Source: Nostoc sp. UHCC 0702
Lineage (GTDB): Bacteria > Cyanobacteriota > Cyanobacteriia > Cyanobacteriales > Nostocaceae
Direction of reading: 5' to 3'
Assembly: GCA_017164015.1 (NCBI GenBank)
Contig: CP071065.1
Span: forward strand, 248,001 to 312,000
DNA length: 64,000 nucleotides
Shown one piece after another: positions 9,307 to 17,347 of the stretch (positions within the stretch are counted from its first letter, which is position 1; each line of letters starts with the position of its first letter). The notes below the pieces were generated by a model that did not search any database, was not told where the DNA came from, and was given only the letters and a program-made list of their open reading frames with translations. The translations under genes were made by a program, and so were the position numbers.

Positions 9307-10698
9307 TTAACTTTGAGCAATACCTTCTTCACGGGCTGCGCGTTGGACAGCCGCAGCAACAGCGCTAACAACACGTTCATCAAAGACTGAGGGAATAATA
9401 TGCTCCCGATCCAAATCTGATGGTTTGACCAAAGACGCGATCGCACTTGCAGCTTCCAGATACATTGTGGTCGTAATCGTCTTTGCCCGACAATCTAAAG
9501 CACCACGAAATACTCCCGGAAAAGCTAAAACGTTATTAATTTGGTTGGGATAATCACTGCGACCAGTAGCGATGACTGCTACATTTTTACTGACTAATTC
9601 TGGTTGAATTTCTGGAATGGGATTAGCCATTGCAAACACAATTGGGTCTTTCGCCATTGCTTGCACCATTTCTGGTGTCAAAACTCCTGGAACACTAACA
9701 CCAATAAATACATCTGCCCCTTGCAGGGCACCCGCCAGAGTACCCTGGGCTTTCACTGCAAATTCCCGCTTTTCCTCTGTCAAGTCGGTGCGACTGATGG
9801 AGAGAATACCTTTAGAGTCACACATCCAGATTTTTTCTGCCCCAGCTTTGCGGAGTAAACGCGCGATCGCTACCCCAGCCGCCCCAGCACCATTAATCAC
9901 GATGCGGATTTCTGCAATTGACTTATGTACCAGCTTCAAGGCATTAAACAAAGCTGCCAAGGTGACAATGGCTGTACCATGCTGGTCATCGTGAAAAACG
10001 GGGATATCTAATTCTTGCCGCAATCTCTGTTCAATTTCAAAGCAGCGAGGTGCAGCGATATCCTCTAAGTTCACACCCCCAAACACCGGAGCCAGATTTT
10101 TGACTGTACGCACAATTTCATCTGTATCTTGGGTAGCAAGACAGATGGGGAAAGCATCTAGTCCAGCAAATTCTTTGAACAGCATCGCTTTACCTTCCAT
10201 CACAGGTAAAGCAGCAAATGGGCCGAGATTGCCTAACCCCAAAACAGCACTACCATCTGTAACAATAGCTACAGTATTTTGTTTAATAGTTAAATTGTAA
10301 ACTTCTTCTGGGTCTTGAGCGATCGCAGTACAAATTCTACCGACTCCTGGCGTGTAAGCCATTGCTAAATCAGAAACACTTTTGAGAGAAATTCTGCTGG
10401 TGATGCTGATTTTGCCACCGCGATGTAAATTGAAAGTGCGATCGTAGACACTCAGCAGCTTGATATCTGGTAATGCTTTGATCGCTTGTACAATGGTTTC
10501 AGCATGTTCAGTACTAGCCGCATCAACAGTAATATCGCGGGTAGACTCCTTGCGGCTTTGCTCGATTAGATCAATTTGACCGAGATTACCACCAGTAGTT
10601 GCGATCGCCTGGGTGACTGAGGCCAACATCCCCACACGATTGGGAATCTGCAAGCGTAGCGTCAAACTAAAACTAGAATTGGGAGTTAGGTCTGCCAT
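9307..10698 (-). CDS. NAD(P)-dependent malic enzyme with N-terminal ACT domain
   Basis: The 463-residue protein decarboxylates malate oxidatively to pyruvate and CO2. Residues 1-85 form an ACT-type regulatory domain (LRLQIPNRVGMLASVTQAI). The malic enzyme domain follows, with YTPGVG (about 116), VTDGSAVLGLGNLG, the metal/catalytic stretch EGKAMLFKEFAGLDAFP, and FHDDQHGTAIV. The C-terminal NAD-binding fold has NGAGAAGVAIARLL. The ACT module suggests allosteric control by a small ligand, probably an amino acid. Cofactor specificity cannot be read safely. Monocistronic by spacing. Confidence 0.9.
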   Translation of the reverse strand: MADLTPNSSFSLTLRLQIPNRVGMLASVTQAIATTGGNLGQIDLIEQSRKESTRDITVDAASTEHAETIVQAIKALPDIKLLSVYDRTFNLHRGGKISITSRISLKSVSDLAMAYTPGVGRICTAIAQDPEEVYNLTIKQNTVAIVTDGSAVLGLGNLGPFAALPVMEGKAMLFKEFAGLDAFPICLATQDTDEIVRTVKNLAPVFGGVNLEDIAAPRCFEIEQRLRQELDIPVFHDDQHGTAIVTLAALFNALKLVHKSIAEIRIVINGAGAAGVAIARLLRKAGAEKIWMCDSKGILSISRTDLTEEKREFAVKAQGTLAGALQGADVFIGVSVPGVLTPEMVQAMAKDPIVFAMANPIPEIQPELVSKNVAVIATGRSDYPNQINNVLAFPGVFRGALDCRAKTITTTMYLEAASAIASLVKPSDLDREHIIPSVFDERVVSAVAAAVQRAAREEGIAQS

Positions 10699-11451
10699 GT
10701 TGATTAGGGATTTTAAATTTTTGATTTTATACTGAATTGATCAATAAAAATCCAACTGATAAGTAGAAGGCAGCAGGCAAGAGGCAGGAGACAGGAGATA
10801 AAAGCCTGTCCCTGAGTAGGTTTCTCTGGTTGGCATTTTACATTTAATTATGTCCACCTACTTACGATTTTTTTTCAACTTGCACTTAATAATTACACCT
10901 TGACCGCCACAAGACTAACATTCTCTTTGTTTGTGTACTTTGCAGTTCGTTGCATAAATATTCAGTGCATCTTCATCAAAAAACCGTAGGACAACTTTAA
11001 GAATTATTGCTATTTATACTAAGACATTCACTAGTGTAGATTAGTCACAATTGGCTAAATGTACTCAAATACACAAGTTATACCAATTCTCTCAAGTCCG
11101 GCAACACATTCAAACCTCGAAACCCAGTAGAGACGATTCGCCGAATCGTCTCTACAATTACGAATTAGTATTATTTTTTTGTAACCTCTTAGCCGTTGAA
11201 ATTGCACAAAAAAAACGCCCTCTACTTCAGAGAGCGCTGTTAAATTATAGCGGTTCTCAGTTGTGTGAAGTACATTTTTCGACCTCACCCCCAACCCCTC
11301 ACGCCACTTGCGCTTTGTCTGTCGGGCGAAGCGCGCTCTTCGCAGTGGCTCTCCTTACCAAGGAGAGGGGAGTGTTTGCGCGCTTCAAATACGGGGTGAG
11401 GTTGCGACTGTATTGCAACGAAGTGAGAACCGCTATATATTAACCCTAGAC
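10699..11451. other. Repeat-rich intergenic region between malic enzyme and psbA
   Basis: It holds no supported gene. A perfect palindrome, GTAGAGACGATTCG/CGAATCGTCTCTAC, spans 11127-11155. A dispersed palindromic repeat at about 11283-11380 (core CGAAGCGCGCTCTTCGCAGT) recurs at about 51384-51460. ORFs through this segment are repeat-derived. Confidence 0.55.
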
Positions 11452-12534
11452 CTAACCATGAATTGCAGGAGCTTGCAAAGCCACAGGCATAGCTTCACCA
11501 GCAGCCAAATCGAGTGGGAAATTGTGAGCATTGCGTTCATGCATCACTTCTATACCCAAGTTGGCGCGGTTGAGTATATCTGCCCATGTATTAATTACAC
11601 GACCTTTGGAGTCAAGTATTGATTGGTTGAAATTGAACCCATTGAGATTAAAAGCCATCGTACTGATGCCTAATGCTGTCAACCAGATACCAACCACAGG
11701 CCAAGCAGCCAAGAAAAAGTGCAACGAACGCGAGTTATTAAAGCTGGCATATTGCCAAATTAAGCGCCCAAAGTAACCATGAGCCGCTATGATGCTATAA
11801 GTTTCTTGTTCTTGACCAAACTTATAGCCATAGTTCACAGATTCAACTTCAGTTGTCTCCCTAACTAGAGACGAAGACACCAAAGAACCATGCATTGCAG
11901 AGAACAACGCCCCACCAAACACCGCCGCTACACCAAATTGATGGAAGGGGTGCATGAGGATGTTATGCTCAGCTTGGAATACCAACATGAAATTAAAAGT
12001 GCCGCTAATTCCCAAAGGCATCCCGTCAGAAAAACTACCTTGACCAATAGGGTAAATTAAGAAAACCGAGGTTGCAGCAGCTACAGGAGCAGAATAAGCA
12101 ACACAAATCCAGGGACGCATTCCCAAACGGTAGCTTAATTCCCATTGCCGACCTAGCCAGCAGAAAATACCAATGAGAAAATGCAAAATTATTAGTTGAT
12201 AAGGGCCGCCATTGTACAGCCATTCATCCATTGAAGCAGCTTCCCAAAGTGGGTAGAAATGCAAACCAATAGCGTTGGATGTGGGTACAACAGCACCAGT
12301 AATGATGTTATTGCCGTATAATAAAGAACCAGAAACAGGCTCTCGAATCCCATCAATATCGACGGGAGGGGCAGCAATAAAGGCAATAATGAAACAGATA
12401 GTAGCCGTCAACAGAGTAGGAATCATTAAAACGCCGAACCAGCCAACATAAAGCCGATTTTCGGTGCTAGTAATCCATTGACAAAAACGATCCCACAGGC
12501 TACCGCTTTCGCTTCTTCCTAAAGTTGTAGTCAT
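11452..12534 (-). CDS. psbA: Photosystem II D1 protein, divergent Q130 variant
   Basis: This is full-length D1 (360 residues), a core PSII subunit in the thylakoid membrane. All functional residues I checked by counting are kept: Tyr161 (TyrZ), His190, chlorophyll ligand His198, non-haem iron ligands His215 and His272, Ser264 at the QB site, and manganese ligands Asp170, Glu189, His332, Glu333, His337, Asp342 and Ala344. The 16-residue C-terminal extension for CtpA cleavage is present. Residue 130 is Gln, as in low-light D1. The low-oxygen D1' changes (Ala80, Leu158, Leu286) are absent (Gly80, Phe158, Thr286). Several core positions differ from usual Nostoc D1, for example Gln199-Phe200 where Met-Leu is common, and Trp260. 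Thus it looks active in water oxidation but is a minor isoform. Confidence 0.93.
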   Translation of the reverse strand: MTTTLGRSESGSLWDRFCQWITSTENRLYVGWFGVLMIPTLLTATICFIIAFIAAPPVDIDGIREPVSGSLLYGNNIITGAVVPTSNAIGLHFYPLWEAASMDEWLYNGGPYQLIILHFLIGIFCWLGRQWELSYRLGMRPWICVAYSAPVAAATSVFLIYPIGQGSFSDGMPLGISGTFNFMLVFQAEHNILMHPFHQFGVAAVFGGALFSAMHGSLVSSSLVRETTEVESVNYGYKFGQEQETYSIIAAHGYFGRLIWQYASFNNSRSLHFFLAAWPVVGIWLTALGISTMAFNLNGFNFNQSILDSKGRVINTWADILNRANLGIEVMHERNAHNFPLDLAAGEAMPVALQAPAIHG

Positions 12535-12817
12535 GGATTTGTTGATTATAAAGTGGGTACAACAAACTTTCTCAAGTCCTAGAAATTGAGAACTTTGTTG
12601 TTTTCAAATAATTTTGCCAAATACCTTCTCTCTAATTGCCGGAAATCTGTTGAATTACCTCACACCGAAAACGCTATTAAACAAATTCCCCAGAGAGAAT
12701 GTGTGAACAAAGGGGGAAACTTTTCCCGGCTCTTAATATCACGTTCTACATTAATTATTTGTATTTTTCAATATGTTTATTTTAATTTTTGCTAAGTTAA
12801 AATACTTTGTGTCTTAG
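12535..12817. other. psbA upstream region
   Basis: This AT-rich 283 bp contains the presumed psbA promoter and leader. No strong Shine-Dalgarno precedes the psbA ATG. A TTATAAT-like box lies only about 15 bases before the start codon, so it is unlikely to be the -10 element. No operator is evident. Confidence 0.35.
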
Positions 12818-12989
12818 AGGATGTTTGAAAAGTCTAATATGTTACTCACCTGGGCGATTGGAAATCGCGTCTACACAGACGAAACCCACCTGCGTGGGTT
12901 TGAAATCCTTGATCTTGTGTTAGTCCGCGCAGGCGGACTTTGCCTGTGTAGTAGCGAATTATATTCGCCCAAAACTTTTCAAACATGCT
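12818..12989. repeat. MITE-like element E1 (172 bp)
   Basis: Terminal inverted repeats are AGGATGTTTGAAAAGT (12818) and ACTTTTCAAACATGCT (ends 12989), 15 of 16 matching. It is flanked by the direct repeat CTTAG at 12813-12817 and 12990-12994. The interior is a nested palindrome (GGGCGATTGG...ATTCGCCC). It has no coding capacity. Confidence 0.75.
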
Positions 12990-12994
12990 CTTAG

Positions 12995-13170
12995 CTCGAC
13001 TTTATCCATTTTTTTGGCAATGCGATCGCTATCGCTAAAACCTTTGTGGGACGGTAGTTTTACTTTTTTAACTTCATCGATAATCTGTGACGTGGAAAAA
13101 GTATTTGCCAAAAAGCCAGAGTTTTTGCCGGATAAAGAAAACCGAGTTCTTAATTTTGGATAAAGTCGAG
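12995..13170. repeat. MITE-like element E2 (176 bp)
   Basis: Perfect 14-bp terminal inverted repeats CTCGACTTTATCCA / TGGATAAAGTCGAG are flanked by CTTAG at 12990-12994 and 13171-13175. The 5-bp CTTAG between E1 and E2 is shared. No transposase is present. Confidence 0.75.
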
Positions 13171-13172
13171 CT

Positions 13173-13230
13173 TAGTGTCTTGGTGGTTTAAATTTTTTAC
13201 CACAAAGACACAAAGACACGAAGACGGAAC
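13173..13230. repeat. Inverted repeat of the GTGTCTTGGTGG type
   Basis: GTGTCTT(GG)TGGT and ACCACAAAGACAC face each other around an AT-rich loop. It is a small dispersed palindrome just downstream of rpiA and could also work as its transcription stop. Confidence 0.5.
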
Positions 13231-13236
13231 TATGTT

Positions 13237-13947
13237 TTACAGTTCCCTGACTAGTGGCTGACCATCTTTAACTTCGCCCACTAAAACTAAATCTGCACAA
13301 TTGACGAAGATACCATTTTCTAGAACACCGGGAATATTATTCAGTGTTTTTTCTAGGTTAACTGGGTCGTCAATGGAGTCAAATCTGACATCTAATACGA
13401 AATTTCCTTGGTCGGTAATTACTGGGCCAGCTTTTTTCACACCCATACGGAGTTCGGGTTTGCCACCGAGTTTTTTAATGGCATTAGTAACCGGTGTGAT
13501 GGCCATTGGTATAACTTCCACAGGTACGGGGAAACTAGAACCCAAACGGTCTACTAATTTACCACTATCTACCACAACAATAAATTGCGCCGCCAGGTAA
13601 TCCACCACTTTTTCACGGGTATGTGCTGCACCACCGCCTTTAATCAGATTTTTCTGCGGGTCAACTTCATCAGCCCCATCAATGGCGATATCAATGTGGT
13701 CAACAGCGTCTAAAGTGGTGAGAGGAACACCGTACTGTTTTGCTAGCACTTCTGATTGAAAAGAGGTAGGGATACCTTTGATATCTTTAAGTTCACCGGA
13801 CTTGAGGCGATCGCCCAAAAACTGAATTGTATAAGCTGTGGTTGATCCCGTACCCAACCCAACAATCGAACCTGATTTTACCAGGGCAGCGGCGGCTTTA
13901 CCAACTTCTTGCTTCATCAACGTCACGGGGTCTGCTGTTGCGGTCAT
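13237..13947 (-). CDS. rpiA: Ribose-5-phosphate isomerase A
   Basis: The 236-residue enzyme interconverts ribose-5-phosphate and ribulose-5-phosphate in the Calvin and pentose phosphate cycles. Family motifs are the [16 protein letters not shown] substrate loop (residues 31-46), [19 protein letters not shown] with the catalytic Asp/Glu region, and HTREKVV. The length is normal. It stands alone between MITE-like repeats downstream and a 320-bp spacer upstream. Confidence 0.95.
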   Translation of the reverse strand: MTATADPVTLMKQEVGKAAAALVKSGSIVGLGTGSTTAYTIQFLGDRLKSGELKDIKGIPTSFQSEVLAKQYGVPLTTLDAVDHIDIAIDGADEVDPQKNLIKGGGAAHTREKVVDYLAAQFIVVVDSGKLVDRLGSSFPVPVEVIPMAITPVTNAIKKLGGKPELRMGVKKAGPVITDQGNFVLDVRFDSIDDPVNLEKTLNNIPGVLENGIFVNCADLVLVGEVKDGQPLVREL

Positions 13948-14271
13948 TCCTCAAACTGCTCCATAAAACTTATCTAAAATGAACATAACCCAAAGTTACG
14001 CCCATTTCGTGATAGATTCTGTCCCTATAAAGATCAAAGGTACAAAATTGAAGTTTTCAAGAAGTAAGTAAACATAATTAATTACACAATGTCCGAAGCG
14101 AATGCAGCGATACATAATGAAGCAATTTGCTTGCGGCTGGGATTGCTTCACTATAAGCACTGTACAGATGGGCATTGTTTACAACACGCTCTCAGGAAAC
14201 TCTAAGCAACAAAATTTTATGTGATAGTATAAATAATTATTATTTTTATATTTAATTTAGTATTTATACTG
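13948..14271. other. Intergenic region upstream of rpiA and the 135-residue gene
   Basis: This divergent spacer has AT-rich stretches that can hold both promoters. A hairpin GAAGCAATTTGCTTGC...GGGATTGCTTC lies at about 14118-14150. No gene is seen. Confidence 0.4.
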
Positions 14272-14679
14272 ATGAATAAACTTGAAATGCTGGAAAAAGG
14301 TGCTATCAGCGGTAGACCGTTCAATCCATCAAAAGCGGGTGGCAAAGTAATTAAGCTTGCTTATACAAAGGTCAAGATTACAGATAAGGGTACTGATATA
14401 GTTGAAGCTCATGTCCGCAGGTTTAATCCTGTTGGTGATGGAGAAATGAAAATGGTAGAGCGGCTCAGAAAAATAGCTTCTGATAAAATGGTAGCGGAAG
14501 AAGTAGATCTCCGCTTCTATACTCATGAGCTACGAGAGTATTTAAGGTATAAAAAACTTGGATATCCAACTGGACAGCCAAATGATCCAGATCAGGCTTA
14601 TGAACTTTGGAATAATGCTCACACAGCAACGCTGGAGGATTATGGGCTAAAGGAGGGGCCAGGTGTATTATTTAAATGA
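14272..14679 (+). CDS. Unknown protein, weakly resembling polymorphic-toxin C-terminal modules
   Basis: This 135-residue acidic/basic mixed protein has no signal peptide and no family I can name with confidence. The second half (FYTHELREYLRY, then AYELWNNAHTATLEDYGL) has the pattern H-E-L-x-E ... A-H-x-x-x-L-x-x-Y-G. This is common at the ends of polymorphic and contact-dependent toxins, which often close with a similar His-containing helix pair. That resemblance is an impression from memory, not a search result. The gene carries no secretion module and is followed at 150 bp by a small winged-helix-like gene on the same strand. Confidence 0.5.
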   Translation: MNKLEMLEKGAISGRPFNPSKAGGKVIKLAYTKVKITDKGTDIVEAHVRRFNPVGDGEMKMVERLRKIASDKMVAEEVDLRFYTHELREYLRYKKLGYPTGQPNDPDQAYELWNNAHTATLEDYGLKEGPGVLFK

Positions 14680-14829
14680 CTTTGTAAAATGAATGATATT
14701 TTGATAAGGCGTAAGCATTCGGGTAAAAACTTTCAGAGGACTAGTGAAAACTATACCTGAATACTGAAACTCTACTATATTTTTGAACTTAATCAAATCC
14801 TCTTAAAATTAAAGATGGGAGGAATATTT

Positions 14830-15114
14830 ATGAAAAACTTTTTCCAATTAACTCAACTTGAATTAGTACTTCTCAAATTAGTCGCCCAAGGTCAGGGAAA
14901 TTGGAGTTGGTATGAACTAGCCAATTCTCTTTCTCGCTTAGATATACCACGAGAACCTGACATGATGGTGGTACTAAAGGATCTGGTGGCTAAAGGCTTA
15001 CTTGAAAGACATATACAGCCTGGATCACCACGAGATCGTTGGGAGTTGACACCAACAGGTACTAAAATTCTGATGGAATCTCAATATTATTTCGATATGG
15101 CATCCCTTGGCTAA
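14830..15114 (+). CDS. Small winged-helix-like protein
   Basis: The 94-residue protein is predicted from ATG 14830, preceded by GGGAGGA at the right distance; an upstream in-frame ATG at 14815 lies before that site and is less likely. The order helix (LTQLELVLLKLVAQG), helix (WYELANSL), helix (MMVVLKDLVAKGLLERH) and strand (RDRWELTPTG) fits a winged helix-turn-helix. It may be a DNA-binding or regulatory protein. The 3' end lies 13 bp before the dus ATG, suggesting co-transcription. Confidence 0.65.
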   Translation: MKNFFQLTQLELVLLKLVAQGQGNWSWYELANSLSRLDIPREPDMMVVLKDLVAKGLLERHIQPGSPRDRWELTPTGTKILMESQYYFDMASLG

Positions 15115-15127
15115 ATTTTCAAATTCT

Positions 15128-16180
15128 ATGTTTACTCTGTCCCCCACTCTGCAAGCTAGACTATCCCAACCCTTAAAAATCGGCTCTTTTGAAGTCAAAA
15201 GCCGAGTTTTACAGTCACCTTTATCCGGGGTGACAGATATGGTGTTTCGCCGCCTTGTGCGTCGCTATGCACCAGATTCGATGATGTACACGGAAATGGT
15301 GAACGCCACAGGCTTGCACTATGTTAAACAGTTACCGAAAATTATGGAGGTAGACCCCAACGAAAGACCAATCAGTATTCAGCTATTTGACTGTCGTCCA
15401 GATTTTTTGGCAGAAGCAGCAGTTAAGGCAGTGGCAGAAGGCGCTGATACTGTTGATATTAATATGGGATGCCCAGTAAATAAAATTACCAAAAATGGTG
15501 GTGGTTCTTCCTTATTGCGGCAACCGGAAGTAGCCCAAGCCATTGTTCGGGAAGTAGTAAAAGCTGTTGATGTACCAGTCACAGTTAAAACCCGTATCGG
15601 CTGGAATGATAAAGAAATCACAATTCTCGACTTTGCCAAGCGCATGGAAGATGCAGGGGCAAAAATGATTACAGTACACGGACGCACCCGCGCCCAAGGA
15701 TACAATGGTAATGCGCGGTGGGAATGGATTGCCCGTGTGAAAGAAGTGCTTTCTATCCCGGTAATTGGCAATGGCGATATTTTCTCAGTTGAGGCGGCGG
15801 TGAAATGTTTAGAGGAAACCGGTGCTGATGGGGTGATGTGTTCCCGTGGAACTTTGGGTTATCCGTTTTTAGTGGGAGAAATTGATCACTTCCTGAAAAC
15901 TGGGGAAATCTTACCAGCACCAACTCCGATTCAGCGGCTGGAATGTGCCAGAGATCATTTACAAGCATTGTGGGAGTATAAAGGCGATCGCGGTGTGCGT
16001 CAAGCCCGCAAGCACATGACTTGGTATGCTAAAGGTTTCGTTGGTGCTGCTGAATTGCGCGGACAATTGAGTCTAATTGAAACAGTGCAGCAAGGTTTGG
16101 ATTTGATTGACAAAGCAATTGAACAGTTAAATATTGGTTATGAACCAGTAGAAGAAGCAACGAATTTTCAAGTTGCGTAA
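15128..16180 (+). CDS. dus: tRNA-dihydrouridine synthase
   Basis: The product reduces specific uridines in the tRNA D-loop using FMN and NAD(P)H. Motifs of the TIM-barrel family are visible: LQSPLSGVTDMVFRRL near the start, NMGCPVNK with the catalytic Cys, VKTRIGW, MITVHGRTRAQGY, IGNGDIFS and MCSRGTLGYPFL. I take ATG 15128 (MFTLSPTL) as the start; an in-frame TTG at 15107 would overlap the upstream stop codon. The length (350) is normal for the DusA/B/C group. Confidence 0.92.
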   Translation: MFTLSPTLQARLSQPLKIGSFEVKSRVLQSPLSGVTDMVFRRLVRRYAPDSMMYTEMVNATGLHYVKQLPKIMEVDPNERPISIQLFDCRPDFLAEAAVKAVAEGADTVDINMGCPVNKITKNGGGSSLLRQPEVAQAIVREVVKAVDVPVTVKTRIGWNDKEITILDFAKRMEDAGAKMITVHGRTRAQGYNGNARWEWIARVKEVLSIPVIGNGDIFSVEAAVKCLEETGADGVMCSRGTLGYPFLVGEIDHFLKTGEILPAPTPIQRLECARDHLQALWEYKGDRGVRQARKHMTWYAKGFVGAAELRGQLSLIETVQQGLDLIDKAIEQLNIGYEPVEEATNFQVA

Positions 16181-16244
16181 TAGACTTTTTATGCAGTGGG
16201 AAATTGGGAATTGGGAATTGTTATTAACAGTTATCAGTCATCAG

Positions 16245-17219
16245 TTAACTATAGATTTCTGGATTGACACAATAAGGTAAGCTATAGCCTTTAAGTCCAG
16301 CAATCAAATTTGCGATCGCCATTCTTGCCATTTTTGAACGTGTTTGGCGGCTGGCACTGCCAATGTGCGGTGTAATAATCAAATTATCCATAGTCAGCAA
16401 CAGGCTATCTTGAGGAATTGGTTCTGGTTCAGTTACATCCACCGCAGCCGCCGCGATTTTACCACTTGCAAGCGCCCGATATAAAGCATCTGGGTCTACA
16501 ACAGTTCCCCGTGCCGTATTAATCAGGATAGCTTCAGGCTTCATCAGATCGAATTGGCGATCGCTAAATAAATGATACGTATCAACCGTACCAGGAGTAT
16601 GAACAGTTACAAAATCTGACTCTTGGAGTAATTTTTCAAACGGGGCAAACTCCACACCCAAAGACTTTTCTAATTCCGGTTCCCACTGATATTGGCTTGT
16701 ATACAAAATTCGCATATTAAAGCCTTTAGCGCGACGGGCAACAGCTTGACCGATGCGACCAAAACCGACAATTCCCAAAGTTGCACCTGTGATGTTAGGC
16801 CCCAGTAACAAATCTGGTTCCCAAGTTTGCCACAAACCCGCACGAGTAAACTTGTCTGCCTCCACCACTCGCCTTGCTGCTGCCATTAGCAACGCCCAAG
16901 CGAAATCCGCAGTCGCATCTGTCAACACATCGGGAGTATGACCAACCGGAATTCCTCTTTTAGTAGCTGCGGCAACATCTATATTGTCGTAACCCACTGC
17001 AACTTGGCTGATAACTTTAAGATTTCCTGCCGCCATCAGTTGCGAATCAATCTTGTCAGTCAGCAAACACAGCAATCCATCTATAACTTTTACCTTCTCC
17101 AATAAAACATCATAGGCAGGTGGTTGGCGTTCCGTCCAAACCTCCACATTAGCAACCTTTTCCAATTGTTCTAATTCCACAGGAAGGCGACGAGTAATAA
17201 AAACTTTAGCTTTAGACAT
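16245..17219 (-). CDS. D-isomer 2-hydroxyacid dehydrogenase (glyoxylate/hydroxypyruvate reductase type)
   Basis: The 324-residue NAD(P)-binding enzyme has VAVGYDNIDVAAA, the Rossmann signature GIVGFGRIGQAVARRAKGF, NTARGTVVDPDAL with the substrate Arg, VDVTEPEP with the catalytic Glu, and ITPHIGSAS with the catalytic His. The pattern is closest to glyoxylate/hydroxypyruvate reductases, which link photorespiratory glycolate metabolism to glycerate. Substrate preference is inferred. It stands alone. Confidence 0.88.
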   Translation of the reverse strand: MSKAKVFITRRLPVELEQLEKVANVEVWTERQPPAYDVLLEKVKVIDGLLCLLTDKIDSQLMAAGNLKVISQVAVGYDNIDVAAATKRGIPVGHTPDVLTDATADFAWALLMAAARRVVEADKFTRAGLWQTWEPDLLLGPNITGATLGIVGFGRIGQAVARRAKGFNMRILYTSQYQWEPELEKSLGVEFAPFEKLLQESDFVTVHTPGTVDTYHLFSDRQFDLMKPEAILINTARGTVVDPDALYRALASGKIAAAAVDVTEPEPIPQDSLLLTMDNLIITPHIGSASRQTRSKMARMAIANLIAGLKGYSLPYCVNPEIYS

Positions 17220-17347
17220 AGTTAAATTCTTTAACTTATTCTATACATTCTTTCTTCTCTCTGCGTCCTTGGCGTCTTGGCGGTTCGTTACTTAAAAATC
17301 TTTTGTACAAAACTCTAAACTAATTCATCAAATGCTACACACTATAT

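Noticed and set aside
11452..12534. Microaerobic D1' or rogue D1 or chlorophyll f synthase
   Set aside because: Residues 80, 158 and 286 are Gly, Phe and Thr, not the D1' set, and all manganese ligands are present, which excludes rogue D1 and ChlF.
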